Positions 54,686 to 63,870 of a DNA stretch of 64,000 bases are shown piece after piece. Positions within the stretch are counted from its first letter, which is position 1. Every line of letters starts with the position of its first letter. A program made the translations under genes and the position numbers. The stretch comes from an uncultured Marinicella sp. (GTDB taxonomy: Bacteria > Pseudomonadota > Gammaproteobacteria > Xanthomonadales > Marinicellaceae): positions 62,001 through 126,000 of the forward strand of contig CANNAM010000005.1 of assembly GCA_947502595.1 (NCBI GenBank), given 5' to 3'. The notes below the pieces were generated by a model that was given only the letters and a program-made list of their open reading frames with translations, made no database searches and was not told where the DNA came from.

Positions 54686-55241
54686 GACTCACGTATTCAC
54701 CAGAACGCGTATCTACTTTAATCATTTCACCTTCAGGCACAAACAAAGGTACGCTGACCACTGCACCAGTCTCTAAAGTCGCCGGCTTACTGCCGCCACC
54801 AGATGTATCACCACGCACACCGGGATCTGTTTCAGTGATTTTTAACTCTACAAAGTTAGGTGGATCAACCGTGATTGGCACGCCATTCCATAAAGTCACC
54901 ATACAATTGTCTTCCTCTTTCAACCACTTGGCATTGTCACCAACAGCAGTTTCACTGGCCTCATACTGTTCATAAGTTTCAGGCTCCATGAAATGGTACA
55001 TTTCACCGTCGCTGTAGAGGTATTGCATTTCAGTTTCTATGACATCAGCCGAATCTAGTTTTTCATTGGATTTGAACGTTTTTTCAATCACCCGTCCAGT
55101 TTTCAAATTGCGCATTTTAACGCGATTGAAGGCCTGACCTTTGCCCGGCTTTACTTCTTGGTTCTCAACAATATTATGTGGATCACCATCGAACAATACT
55201 TTTAAACCATTTTTAAATTGTGATGTGCTATAAACCGACAT
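54672..55241 (-). CDS. efp: elongation factor P
   Basis: 189 residues in three beta domains. EF-P relieves ribosome stalling at polyproline. PGKGQAF holds Lys34, the site that EpmA and EpmB beta-lysylate, and both enzymes flank it here. The C-terminal [17 protein letters not shown] segment is normal. An extended -10 promoter lies 35 bp upstream of the ATG and an intrinsic terminator 24 bp after the stop. Confidence 0.98.
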   Translation of the reverse strand: MSVYSTSQFKNGLKVLFDGDPHNIVENQEVKPGKGQAFNRVKMRNLKTGRVIEKTFKSNEKLDSADVIETEMQYLYSDGEMYHFMEPETYEQYEASETAVGDNAKWLKEEDNCMVTLWNGVPITVDPPNFVELKITETDPGVRGDTSGGGSKPATLETGAVVSVPLFVPEGEMIKVDTRSGEYVSRVKK

Positions 55242-55275
55242 GAAAGTCCCTCATTGTTTGTCTTTAAAGCGCGGC

Positions 55276-55284
55276 ATTATACCA
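55276..55284 (-). promoter_or_regulatory. extended -10 promoter of efp
   Basis: On the minus strand TGGTATAAT, an extended -10 with perfect hexamer, followed by GCCGCGC, a GC-rich discriminator as in growth-rate-controlled promoters. No good -35 is seen. Confidence 0.6.
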
Positions 55285-55325
55285 TACACATTATGTAACA
55301 AGTGCAGCACTTAATAACGCACACA

Positions 55326-55334
55326 TGCTAAAAT
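55326..55334 (+). promoter_or_regulatory. extended -10 upstream of epmB
   Basis: TGCTAAAAT, 42 bp before the epmB ATG, with no clear -35. It is divergent from the efp promoter across about 40 bp. Confidence 0.4.
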
Positions 55335-55376
55335 CAGCGCCAACCAAGAAGCTTGAATGACCCAACTCAGAACACC

Positions 55377-56351
55377 ATGAAACCTATCTGGCAACAACAA
55401 CTTAAAGCCGCTTTGCGCAATGACCATTCACGGCCTTTACAACACACAGAAAACTTTTCAGCTGCAGCTGCAGACTTGTTTCCTACCGTGATTACCAATG
55501 ACATGTTGGGCTTGATTGACAGACACAACCCACAAGACCCCATCCTGGCGCAATTCCTACCGGATGCAGCAGAAACGCAAACCACGGAAGGCTTTAAAGC
55601 CGACCCGGTTGGTGATTCAGCTGCCACCCAAGTGCCGGGCTTGATTCACAAATACCACGGGCGGGTGTTGTTGATTGCCAGTGGCAGTTGTGCGGTAAAC
55701 TGTCGTTATTGTTTTCGCCGTCATTTTCCATACAGCCAAAGCTATGCGCCCAGAAATAATTGGCAAAAAAGCATCCAATACATCCAACAAACTAGCACTT
55801 TGCACGAGGTCATCCTCAGTGGTGGCGACCCATTGACCCTAGACACCGATAATCTGAATAATCTCAGCAGCCAGTTAGAGTCTATCCCCCACATCAAAAC
55901 ATTGCGTATTCACAGTCGCATTCCAGTGGTGTTGCCACAACGCATTGATACCGAGTTTTTGAACTGGGCCAAGGCTTTAAAACTGCATAAAGTGATGGTG
56001 TTACACATCAACCATGCCAATGAACTCAGCACCACAGCCCAACAAGCCATCGCTGCACTGAAAACAGCTGGTTTTGTGTTGCTTAACCAAAGCGTGTTAC
56101 TTAAAGGCGTAAATGACAGCGCAGATACCCTGGCCGACTTATCACATCGGTTATTTGCTTGCAGTATTTTACCGTATTATTTGCATCAAATGGATGCCGT
56201 GCAAAATGCGGCCCACTTCTGTATCCCTGAGCCTGAGGCCTACAAAATCCACCAGCAACTCAAAGCCCTGCTGCCCGGTTATCTGACCCCTAAGCTGGTG
56301 AAAGAAATCGCAGGAGAAGACAGCAAATCCCACATCATACCAAGTCAATAA
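55377..56351 (+). CDS. epmB: L-lysine 2,3-aminomutase EpmB
   Basis: A radical-SAM, PLP-dependent enzyme that converts L-alpha-lysine to (R)-beta-lysine for EF-P modification. The iron-sulphur motif is CAVNCRYC (Cys at 105, 109 and 112 from this start). GLIHKYHGR, HEVILSGGDPL and IHSRIPVVLPQR fit the aminomutase family. The short C-terminus lacks the extra domain of clostridial enzymes. ATG 55377 was chosen over TTG 55353; neither has a good ribosome-binding site. It is divergent from efp. Confidence 0.94.
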   Translation: MKPIWQQQLKAALRNDHSRPLQHTENFSAAAADLFPTVITNDMLGLIDRHNPQDPILAQFLPDAAETQTTEGFKADPVGDSAATQVPGLIHKYHGRVLLIASGSCAVNCRYCFRRHFPYSQSYAPRNNWQKSIQYIQQTSTLHEVILSGGDPLTLDTDNLNNLSSQLESIPHIKTLRIHSRIPVVLPQRIDTEFLNWAKALKLHKVMVLHINHANELSTTAQQAIAALKTAGFVLLNQSVLLKGVNDSADTLADLSHRLFACSILPYYLHQMDAVQNAAHFCIPEPEAYKIHQQLKALLPGYLTPKLVKEIAGEDSKSHIIPSQ

Positions 56352-56486
56352 CAACATAAAGCAGCAAAAATTAAATCGTTGAATGTAGCTGTTCTTGGCT
56401 GTAATTACTGGCGCTGTAATCAGCCCCATTAACGGGCGAAAAAGTTTTAGTCAACAGTAACGCTGTTCAGCACCCATGATTGGCCT

Positions 56487-56492
56487 TATAAT
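56487..56492 (+). promoter_or_regulatory. -10 element upstream of the fimX-like gene
   Basis: A perfect TATAAT, 68 bp before the ATG; the -35 region is poor. An activator may be needed. Confidence 0.35.
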
Positions 56493-56560
56493 ATTCAGCT
56501 TAAGTGACAATAAATGGCATCATTTAGCAAAAATTCGATCAACCTCAACTGATAAGGAAC

Positions 56561-58621
56561 ATGACATTGGCAGCTGAAAAATTCATCAATTTATTAATTA
56601 TCCACCAATCTGAAGAAGAAGCAGAACGCATCTTATCATTACTCAGAAATTATCAAATTGCTGTCAGGCCCACCCGTTGTACCAACGAAGAGGACCTGAT
56701 TGGTATTTTAGAGCGCAAACCACTGGATTTGGTGTTGTGCCAACAACTGCAGAATGATTTGCCTGGCCAAACTGTAGTCGACCACATCAAACGCATGGGC
56801 ATCGATCTACCTGTTATTTCACTGCTGGATGACTTTGATCCTGATTTAATTCAAGAAGCCATCGACATTGGCGCCATCTCATATTGCACCCCTAAATTAC
56901 CTGAACACATGAAGCATGTGATTCAAAGGGATGTGGCTGCTTTACATGACCGCAGAAAAAACATCACTTTAGCCATGGAGCTGAAAAATACCGAAAAAAG
57001 ATGTAATTTATTACTGGATTCATCCAAACAAGCCATTGCTTATATCCACGATGGTATGCACGTTTACTCTAATCAATCGTACCAAGAACTGTTCAAATAT
57101 GCCGATTTCGAAGAGCTAGAAGTTACACCATTTTTGAACATGATTGCCAAAGACGACATCCCCAAAGCCAAACAAATTTTGCGTGACATCAATAAAAACA
57201 TCATGCCTGAAGAAGACCTTGAGCTTAAATTGGTTACAGCAGAAGGTGAAAAATTTGATGGCATGGTCAGTGTATCAAAAGCCACCATCAATGGTGAAAA
57301 ATGCACACAATTCGTCATCAACATCCCTTCAGTTGATCCTGAAGTTGAAAAAGAACTGTTTGAGATTAAAAACAAGGACCTGTTAACTAAATTTTATAAC
57401 CGCACTTATTTTCATCAACTGCTGTCTGAATCTATTGATGATGCGAAAAACAAGGCAGGGGACAGCTTGTTGATGATTGGTATCGATGATGCTGAAAACC
57501 ACGAGAAGAACCTGGGCATTGGAAACCTCGATTTATTTATTGTCAGCATCGCAGAATTTTTACAGGAAAAATTAGGTAAAGATGTGGTTTATTGTCGCTA
57601 TGCGGACACCACATTTATTTTAAAACTAAAAACCTCCATTGAAAATGCTGAAAAGGTCGCAGATAAACTTCGCGGCATGATTTCAGAACAAATTTTCAAT
57701 GCAGGCAGCACCTCAGTCAGCTGTTCTGCCAGTATCTCGGTGACCCAACTCACTCCACAAAGCGGCACAGATGCCGAGGTTATAAAAACCCTTTCAGACA
57801 ACCTAAATACATTGCTTGAAACCGGGGGCAACCAAGTAAAAGTATTTGACCCTGCAGAAGAAGAAAAACAAGCCCGTGCAGCTTCTAAAGCTTGGATTGA
57901 CCGCATAACAGACGGTTTGGAAAAAGATAAATTTGTTCTCCACTACCAGCCTGTGGTCAATATAGATGGTGAGGAAAAAGAGTATTACGAAGTGTTAATC
58001 AGATTGAAAGCTGAAGATGATCAGCTGATCTTTCCGCAACAGTTTATTCCGGTGGCAACGAAATACGGCTTCATCACTGAAATTGATCATTGGGTTATCA
58101 AAAAAGCCTTACAAGCCATCAAAGCAGCAGCCAATCCAGTGATGCTGTTTGTCAAAGTTTCACACCAAACTTTAACCGATGCCACTTTCCCCAGTTGGTT
58201 GGCTAACGAATTCAAAGCCAGCGGAGTTTCAGGCGATAAATTGGCCTTTGAAATTCGTGAAAGTGAACTGGTTACTTACGCCACTCAAATGAAACCCATC
58301 ATCAAATCAATCAAGGCCACACATTGTAAAATTGTGGTCGAAAAATTTGGCTCTGGACTGAATTCATTCAGCATCCTGAAACACTTTCCAGTGGATTTAC
58401 TTAAAGTTGATTCCAGCTTTATGCAAGACTTGGGCAACAATGAAGAAAACCAAGAAAAAGTCAAAAGCATCGTAGACAAAGCCCACAACCAGGGCAAACA
58501 AGTGATTTGTGAGTTCATTGAAGATGCCGCAACCATGAGCATCATGTGGAAAATGGCGGTTAACTTTGTACAAGGTAATTTCATTGCTGAACCCAGTGAA
58601 CACATGGAACAGGTTGAATAA
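56561..58621 (+). CDS. fimX: FimX-like degenerate GGDEF/EAL protein
   Basis: 686 residues: REC-like domain (about 8-125, without the phospho-acceptor signature), PAS domain (about 150-250), GGDEF domain (about 275-430) and EAL domain (about 445-686). The GGDEF motif is replaced by RYADTTF (346-352), so no cyclase activity is expected. EAL reads EVL (477-479), and DDFGTG and VAEGVE are replaced by EKFGSG and CEFIED, so metal binding is lost. This pattern is that of FimX, which binds cyclic di-GMP through its EVL domain to control type IV pilus assembly and twitching. AAGGA precedes the ATG. gluQ follows after 19 bp. Confidence 0.85.
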   Translation: MTLAAEKFINLLIIHQSEEEAERILSLLRNYQIAVRPTRCTNEEDLIGILERKPLDLVLCQQLQNDLPGQTVVDHIKRMGIDLPVISLLDDFDPDLIQEAIDIGAISYCTPKLPEHMKHVIQRDVAALHDRRKNITLAMELKNTEKRCNLLLDSSKQAIAYIHDGMHVYSNQSYQELFKYADFEELEVTPFLNMIAKDDIPKAKQILRDINKNIMPEEDLELKLVTAEGEKFDGMVSVSKATINGEKCTQFVINIPSVDPEVEKELFEIKNKDLLTKFYNRTYFHQLLSESIDDAKNKAGDSLLMIGIDDAENHEKNLGIGNLDLFIVSIAEFLQEKLGKDVVYCRYADTTFILKLKTSIENAEKVADKLRGMISEQIFNAGSTSVSCSASISVTQLTPQSGTDAEVIKTLSDNLNTLLETGGNQVKVFDPAEEEKQARAASKAWIDRITDGLEKDKFVLHYQPVVNIDGEEKEYYEVLIRLKAEDDQLIFPQQFIPVATKYGFITEIDHWVIKKALQAIKAAANPVMLFVKVSHQTLTDATFPSWLANEFKASGVSGDKLAFEIRESELVTYATQMKPIIKSIKATHCKIVVEKFGSGLNSFSILKHFPVDLLKVDSSFMQDLGNNEENQEKVKSIVDKAHNQGKQVICEFIEDAATMSIMWKMAVNFVQGNFIAEPSEHMEQVE

Positions 58622-58640
58622 GCAGCTCACCTAGTACACC

Positions 58641-59522
58641 ATGAACCATGCCAACTACCGCGGTCGATTTGCCCCTTCGCCAACTGGCGATTTACATTTG
58701 GGCTCATTGGTTGCGGCCTTGGTCAGTTACTGCCAAGCCAAAGCCAACCACGGTATTTGGCTGTTGCGCATTGAAGACATCGACGAAACTCGCACAGTAC
58801 CAGGTGCTGCACACCAAATCATCCGCACTTTAGCAAACTATGGTATGCACTCTGATGAACCTGTCATCCACCAAACCGACCCACAGCGACAACAGGCTTA
58901 TGCCGCTGCAATGACACAACTGACAACACAAAAGCTGACCTACCCTTGCATCTGTACCCGCAAGCAATTGGCTGGACACACAGTTTACCCTGGCACTTGC
59001 CTAAGCAAATCAGTGCCACCTGACAAGAAACATTCTATCCGGGTAAAAACCAACAACCAACAGTATGTATTCAGTGACTTGTTTCAAGGTGTGCAAAAAC
59101 AAAACATCGGTCACCAGTCTGGCGATTTTAATATCCGTCGCAAAGACGGTTTATTTTGTTATCAATTGGCGGTGGTGGTAGATGATGCCGATCAAGGCAT
59201 CACAGAAGTTGTCAGGGGCATTGATATCATGGACTCAACATCCAGACAAATGTATTTAATCGATGCTTTACAGCTACAACAACCCAAGTATGCCCACTTT
59301 GCGGTGATTGCAGACAGCCAAAACCACAAACTCAGCAAACAAAATCACGCCAAGCCCATCACCCACGAAGACCCTTATGCTGTGACTTGGCAGGCCTTAG
59401 ATTTGTTGCAACAACAGCCCCCTCAAATGCAAAAAAAAACCCAGTCAGCATTGCTGGACTGGGCAGTAAAAAATTGGCAGCCAAATCGGCTGTGCGGCTT
59501 AAATGAAGTAATTATTCAGTAA
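58641..59522 (+). CDS. gluQ: glutamyl-Q tRNA(Asp) synthetase
   Basis: A GluRS paralog without anticodon domain (293 residues) that charges glutamate onto queuosine 34 of tRNA-Asp. RGRFAPSPTGDLHLGSLVAAL holds the HIGH motif (HLGS), and KLSKQ stands for KMSKS. Cys in YPCICTRKQ and YPGTC form the zinc site. The stop overlaps the convergent cyclophilin stop by 11 bp. The cyclophilin terminator lies within its 3' coding part. Confidence 0.95.
   Translation: MNHANYRGRFAPSPTGDLHLGSLVAALVSYCQAKANHGIWLLRIEDIDETRTVPGAAHQIIRTLANYGMHSDEPVIHQTDPQRQQAYAAAMTQLTTQKLTYPCICTRKQLAGHTVYPGTCLSKSVPPDKKHSIRVKTNNQQYVFSDLFQGVQKQNIGHQSGDFNIRRKDGLFCYQLAVVVDDADQGITEVVRGIDIMDSTSRQMYLIDALQLQQPKYAHFAVIADSQNHKLSKQNHAKPITHEDPYAVTWQALDLLQQQPPQMQKKTQSALLDWAVKNWQPNRLCGLNEVIIQ
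59431..59463 (-). terminator. cyclophilin terminator embedded in gluQ
   Basis: On the minus strand CCCAGTC pairs with GACTGGG, extended by AGC/GCT with one bulged base, followed by nine T residues. It lies about 50 bp past the cyclophilin stop, inside gluQ codons for the KKKTQSALLDWAV segment. Confidence 0.85.
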
Positions 59523-60567
59523 CACCGGCATTGGTTTCAATAGCCAATTGCTCACACAAAGCCACATTGGCACCACTTTGGCGAGTCAGCGGAATGGTAC
59601 TGCTGATGCCCAAGTCAGGAATTTCATACGTCATAGTGGCATGACCACAATCTGTAAATTCTATTGTTACTGTTCCATAAGCAGTTGAATTAACCGGCTC
59701 ATTATCATCAAACAAGCCACCTTGGGTCAAAACCAAAACACCTTGGTAAACATTGTTTTCATCAAAGGTACCTTCTATGGTCATCCAACGGTGTCCAGCA
59801 CTGCCCAAATCGGCTTCAACCTCATCAGCCGGAGTAACAGTATCATAAGTAAACCAAGCCACCAACATGCTGTTCAGAGTTGGTAGAACCTCCAAATAAA
59901 ACCCTTGTCCTGAAGTGGACTGATTGTACCAAGCACCTGACAAACCGGCATTGATTTGAAATGCATCAGACAACACATAAGCCCGGTTAATTTCAACAAT
60001 ATTGTCGACATCTATTGCCCCTGAAATGTAACGATAGACTGGCAACTCACCAAAAACCCCTGATGGCGTGGCATCATTGAAGTTTACCCGTGCCAAAGAT
60101 TCTATCACGCGAACCACATCCATACCTCTGATTACCTTACCAAAAACGGCATAGCCTGCATTGCTATTAGTCGGATCTAAACTGGAGTTATTCTTTAAGT
60201 TTATGAACCATTGATTGGTGGCAGAATTTGGATTTGAGGCTCTGGCCATTGCAACTGTGCCCTCGAGGTTTGACAGTTGTGCTTCGTTGATAATTGGTCC
60301 ATCATTTGGAATCGGCTCAAACCGGCGGTTACCCAAATAAGTAAAACCACCCCCTTGAACAACAAATCCAGGTACACTTCTGTGAACAGTACTTTCATCA
60401 TAGTCACCACGACTGACATAATTTAAAAAGTTCTCTACCGTCACCGGGGCTTGTTCTGAGTACAGTTCTATGTCAATAACACCAACCGTAGTTTCAAACC
60501 TAACCACAGTGGCGCTTGCATTAAATACCAGGAACAGTAACAAAATTTTTGTGCTTGATTTAAGCAT
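59512..60567 (-). CDS. exported cyclophilin-type peptidyl-prolyl isomerase with extra C-terminal domain
   Basis: 351 residues from ATG 60567 (GGAG eight bases upstream). It has a signal peptide ending NASA, then a PpiA-like cyclophilin domain (about 22-195) with VTVENFLNYV, FVVQGGGF, GTVAMARASNPNSATNQWFI and GYAVFGKVI. Residues about 205-345 form a second domain (SGAWYNQSTSGQGFYLEV, WFTYD, HRWMTIEG, LTQGG, STIPLTRQSG) also present, broken, in the DUF4397 protein at 5308-6567. Two Cys may pair. It is the last gene of the gspI-J-K-nadK-nucleotidase operon; its terminator is inside gluQ. Confidence 0.88.
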   Translation of the reverse strand: MLKSSTKILLLFLVFNASATVVRFETTVGVIDIELYSEQAPVTVENFLNYVSRGDYDESTVHRSVPGFVVQGGGFTYLGNRRFEPIPNDGPIINEAQLSNLEGTVAMARASNPNSATNQWFINLKNNSSLDPTNSNAGYAVFGKVIRGMDVVRVIESLARVNFNDATPSGVFGELPVYRYISGAIDVDNIVEINRAYVLSDAFQINAGLSGAWYNQSTSGQGFYLEVLPTLNSMLVAWFTYDTVTPADEVEADLGSAGHRWMTIEGTFDENNVYQGVLVLTQGGLFDDNEPVNSTAYGTVTIEFTDCGHATMTYEIPDLGISSTIPLTRQSGANVALCEQLAIETNAGVTE

Positions 60568-60588
60568 GATCAATACTCCAAGTTTAAG

Positions 60589-61470
60589 TTATTTTTTATT
60601 GGTAATACCATACGGCACATGACCGGTGGCGGTGTGTTCGGATGCAGTTTTAACATAAGTCAGTTGATCTTCAAAGAAAATATCGGCTTTAAATGACTGC
60701 AAAAATTTGGCTTTGTCTTGTCCACCTAAGAACAGCGCTTCATCAATCCGTATACCCCATTCACGCAAGGTCAGAATCACCCGTTTGTGTGAAGGCGCTG
60801 AGCGTGCAGTAACCAAAGCCGTGCGTATCGGTGATTCACCCGGAGGGAACAGACTTTGTAAATCATGCAATTTCTTCAGAAACGCACTGAATGGACCGGG
60901 GTTTAACGGCTCGTTGCGTTTATCGTGTTCATTTTGACGAAACGCAGCCAGCCCACTGTTTTGGTAGATTTGTTCTGACTCATCAGAAAATAACACCGCA
61001 TCACCATCAAACGCCACCCTTACCTGATCATCAATGTGTACTGCGGCTTTGCGGGTCATTAAATGAGCTGCCGCATAGCCAGCCTCAATAGCACCAATCA
61101 CATCGGCATGGTGGGCCGATAAGAACAACTCTACGCCCAAAGCTGGCAGGTAATCATAGGGTGAGCCACCATTGCTGAACACCGCTCTGCTGATATCAAG
61201 TCCATGGTGCTCTATGGAGTTGAAGATGCGCAAGCCGGTATCGCCGTTGTTGCGGGAAACCAAAACCACTTCCACCAACGGCTCTTTGGTTTCAGGGTGT
61301 TTGATATTCAATAGCTTGTTAACCAACGGAAAGGCCACACCAGGTTCAAGCGGTATGTCTTCGTGTTCCAGTTGATGGTTGCGGTATGCTGTTATGCCAT
61401 CGCGCAAAAATATTTGGTGGGAATCATCTAAATCAAATAAAGTTCGTGAAGATATGGCGAGGGTTAACAT
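60589..61470 (-). CDS. NT5C1-type cytosolic 5'-nucleotidase
   Basis: 293 residues. LAISSRTLFDLDDSHQIF near the N-terminus, PLEPGVAFPLVNKLL, VVLVSRNNGDTGLRI, VAFDGDAVLFSDESE and FEDQLTYVKTA match the 5'-nucleotidase family that includes animal cytosolic NT5C1. It probably dephosphorylates AMP, IMP or deoxynucleotides in the cytoplasm; substrate choice is not readable. No signal peptide. It lies 20 bp after nadK and 21 bp before the cyclophilin gene in one operon. Confidence 0.87.
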   Translation of the reverse strand: MLTLAISSRTLFDLDDSHQIFLRDGITAYRNHQLEHEDIPLEPGVAFPLVNKLLNIKHPETKEPLVEVVLVSRNNGDTGLRIFNSIEHHGLDISRAVFSNGGSPYDYLPALGVELFLSAHHADVIGAIEAGYAAAHLMTRKAAVHIDDQVRVAFDGDAVLFSDESEQIYQNSGLAAFRQNEHDKRNEPLNPGPFSAFLKKLHDLQSLFPPGESPIRTALVTARSAPSHKRVILTLREWGIRIDEALFLGGQDKAKFLQSFKADIFFEDQLTYVKTASEHTATGHVPYGITNKK

Positions 61471-61490
61471 GGTTATTTTTTGGCTCCGAA

Positions 61491-62246
61491 TCAGGAAAAC
61501 TGTTCATTGATGATGCGGTCTTCTAAATTATGTTTGGCATCATACAAAGCACTGATTTTGATCTGCTTGGCTTCCTTGATAACCACCCGTTTTACGTCGC
61601 GAATTTCGGTGTTATCGGCAGTGGCTGATACTGGACGTTTTTCATGACTGAGTACTTCAAAAGTCACTTCCGCATGCGAAGGTATGATGGCGCCACGCCA
61701 GCGCCGAGGTCGGAATGGGCTGATTGGAGTTAAAGCCAAGATCTCACTGCCCAGTGGTATGACGGGACCATGGGCGGATAAATTGTATGCTGTACTACCA
61801 GCTGGGGTTGCCACCATTACCCCATCGCCAACCAATGTGTCAATTTTGGTTTGGCCGTTGATCTTGATTGCTATGTGTGCAGACTGTTTGGTTTGTCGCA
61901 ACAGCGACACTTCATTGATGGCCAGTGATTCTGACACTTGACCATCCACTGCTGTGGCTTGCATAGTTAATGGATGCAGTACAGTTTCTTGTGCCGCAGC
62001 GATGCGCGACAGTAAATCTTCTTCGGCATAATCATTCATCAAAAACCCAACCGTACCGCGGCGCAGACCAAACACTGGTATCGTGTGGTGCATGTACTGA
62101 TGCAAACATTGCAACATAAAACCATCGCCACCCAACACCACCATCACATCGGCGGCCAAGGGTTCATGCTGACCATACATCTGAACCAATGATTTTAAGG
62201 ACTGTTGCGACTTAGGTGTTTCGCTGGCTAAAAAGGCTAATTTCAT
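61491..62246 (-). CDS. nadK: NAD kinase, short type
   Basis: Makes NADP from NAD and ATP. The protein has 251 residues, shorter than the 290-residue E. coli enzyme. VVLGGDGFMLQCLH is the GGDG motif (catalytic Asp); INEVSLLRQ and DGVMVATPAGSTAYNLSAHGP are NAD-binding. The RGTVGFLMNDY and ISPFRPRRWRGAI versions are those found in Xanthomonadales and alphaproteobacteria. It begins 4 bp after gspK, so it is expressed with secretion genes. Confidence 0.95.
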   Translation of the reverse strand: MKLAFLASETPKSQQSLKSLVQMYGQHEPLAADVMVVLGGDGFMLQCLHQYMHHTIPVFGLRRGTVGFLMNDYAEEDLLSRIAAAQETVLHPLTMQATAVDGQVSESLAINEVSLLRQTKQSAHIAIKINGQTKIDTLVGDGVMVATPAGSTAYNLSAHGPVIPLGSEILALTPISPFRPRRWRGAIIPSHAEVTFEVLSHEKRPVSATADNTEIRDVKRVVIKEAKQIKISALYDAKHNLEDRIINEQFS

Positions 62247-62250
62247 CGAC

Positions 62251-63228
62251 TTAGTTTACCAAAGCTTGGGGCAAATATGGACTTAAAGAACGGTTCAAAA
62301 CCCGTGCACGCCCAGTTGCATCTCGATACAGCAGCGCATACATCACGAAATTACTGCCCTCCATTTGTACCAGTGAACTGGCTTGCAAGTACCTGGTTTG
62401 GGTACTGATCAAGAAGCGCAATTCCTTTTGAACTTCAGGAGGCAAAGCATATTGTATGCTTGGGTCTTGAAAAAAACCATCCACCTGTAAATAATCTGCG
62501 CTGCCGTTTTGATACAAGCGCATCGCCATGTCCTTAGTTATTTTTGGATCCAAGGCATTCAGCATCACCGGCGACATGGTGTTGACATTCATATAAGTGG
62601 CTTGATTAAGCACTGGCAATACTGTCACATAAGGTACCAGTCGTTGGTAATTTTCAGCACTCAGCCCATCCAACAAAGCCAATTCACTGATGTGTTTAAA
62701 AGGTTTGCCACTGGTTTGGTAGCTGGGAGATTTAGCCAAGTAAGCAAAGTCCTCTGCACCATTAGGCAAAGGAACTTGGTCGGCATCAATCCAGTCCACA
62801 GCCTTATCAGCCAGATTCACATCCAATTCCAGGGCCAGTAATAAGCGTTTAAAATAAGCTATATGACGAGGCGATTCAAGCCCATTGATGACCAAATTAT
62901 TGACATTAAATCGGCCGTTCAAACCCACCAAGGTTCCTGACAACAATGCATCTTCGACCACCATGCCGCGAATACCTTGGTGCCAGCCATCCAATGCGCT
63001 GTCATGCGAGTATTCATCCTGTGCATAATCTTCGCGCAGCAAATCACTGGCCCATAACAACAGTCCTTGACTGTAATGTTTGGCTTGGTAGTTATTTTTT
63101 ACATTGTTGATGCGGGCAATAGACAGTTGGTTGTCATACCAAATGGCGACTGCTAAGCTGCTGGCAATGGCTAACAGCACCAACGCCATCAACATTGCCA
63201 TCCCTTGTTGTTTGTGCTGATGCACCAT
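62251..63228 (-). CDS. gspK: type II secretion minor pseudopilin GspK
   Basis: 325 residues from ATG 63228, which shares a base with the gspJ stop (TGATG); a GTG three codons earlier is less likely. The prepilin cleavage site is QQG before MAMLMALVLLAIASSLAV, lacking Glu at position 5 as GspK does. The large C-terminal part with NGRFNVNNLV, DWIDADQVPLPNGAED and HISELALLDG is the GspK alpha domain that caps the pseudopilus tip. nadK follows after 4 bp. Confidence 0.94.
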   Translation of the reverse strand: MVHQHKQQGMAMLMALVLLAIASSLAVAIWYDNQLSIARINNVKNNYQAKHYSQGLLLWASDLLREDYAQDEYSHDSALDGWHQGIRGMVVEDALLSGTLVGLNGRFNVNNLVINGLESPRHIAYFKRLLLALELDVNLADKAVDWIDADQVPLPNGAEDFAYLAKSPSYQTSGKPFKHISELALLDGLSAENYQRLVPYVTVLPVLNQATYMNVNTMSPVMLNALDPKITKDMAMRLYQNGSADYLQVDGFFQDPSIQYALPPEVQKELRFLISTQTRYLQASSLVQMEGSNFVMYALLYRDATGRARVLNRSLSPYLPQALVN

Positions 63229-63866
63229 CAGGTCCACCCCAAATGCTGCCAGGGCACGATGTTCAATACTGTATTTTGATTTTCTTCTGTTTGGATTTCA
63301 CAGCGGATGATGTCTGGCAAATACGCGTTTTCAGTTACATTATTGGGCCACACAGCCTGCATCACCCCGGCCTTATTCTGGAATTGGCAGTTCAGAAAAT
63401 CCAAATCATGCATCATTTGCGTTTGCCATTGGTTGCTACTTAATGGAGCGGCCGCAGGCTGAGTGGCACGAAACCATTGGTTGTTGCGCACATACCACTT
63501 AACCCGAATCAACCCTTGGCGAGCTGGTTTAGCAACATTACTGCGTGGTACTTGGCGACTCAAAGGTGCAGTGGCATTGGCAAACCTGAGCAAAGTGATA
63601 GATTGGCTGTTGGCCATAAACTCAGCAACTGCATCCTGGTTGAACGTTTGGTTGCTGCTGACCGCCAGCTGTAAATCATTGAGCAAAGTATAAAAGGTCA
63701 GATTGGTTTGGTTCAGCGCTTCAACTTTTTCATGCAAAGCCCGCTTGGCTTCAGCCAAGTTATTGATGCTGACAAAAGCCAATGCGGAAATCACCGCTAA
63801 TATGCCAGTTGCTACCAACACCTCAAGTAAGGTCATGCCCTGTTGTTTAGCTGCTGTTGGTCTCAT
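63228..63866 (-). CDS. gspJ: type II secretion minor pseudopilin GspJ
   Basis: 212 residues. The class III signal MRPTAAKQQG, with cleavage before MTLLEVLVATGILAVISALA, carries Glu at mature position 5. The body is GspJ-like, with the RVKWYVRNNQW and CQFQNKAGV segments. It lies 4 bp after gspI and overlaps gspK. GspI, J and K form the tip complex of the pseudopilus. Confidence 0.93.
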   Translation of the reverse strand: MRPTAAKQQGMTLLEVLVATGILAVISALAFVSINNLAEAKRALHEKVEALNQTNLTFYTLLNDLQLAVSSNQTFNQDAVAEFMANSQSITLLRFANATAPLSRQVPRSNVAKPARQGLIRVKWYVRNNQWFRATQPAAAPLSSNQWQTQMMHDLDFLNCQFQNKAGVMQAVWPNNVTENAYLPDIIRCEIQTEENQNTVLNIVPWQHLGWT

Positions 63867-63870
63867 GGCC

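Noticed and set aside
61491..62246. NadK resembling alphaproteobacterial enzymes, suggesting transfer
   Set aside because: The same sequence type is usual in Xanthomonadales, so no transfer is needed.
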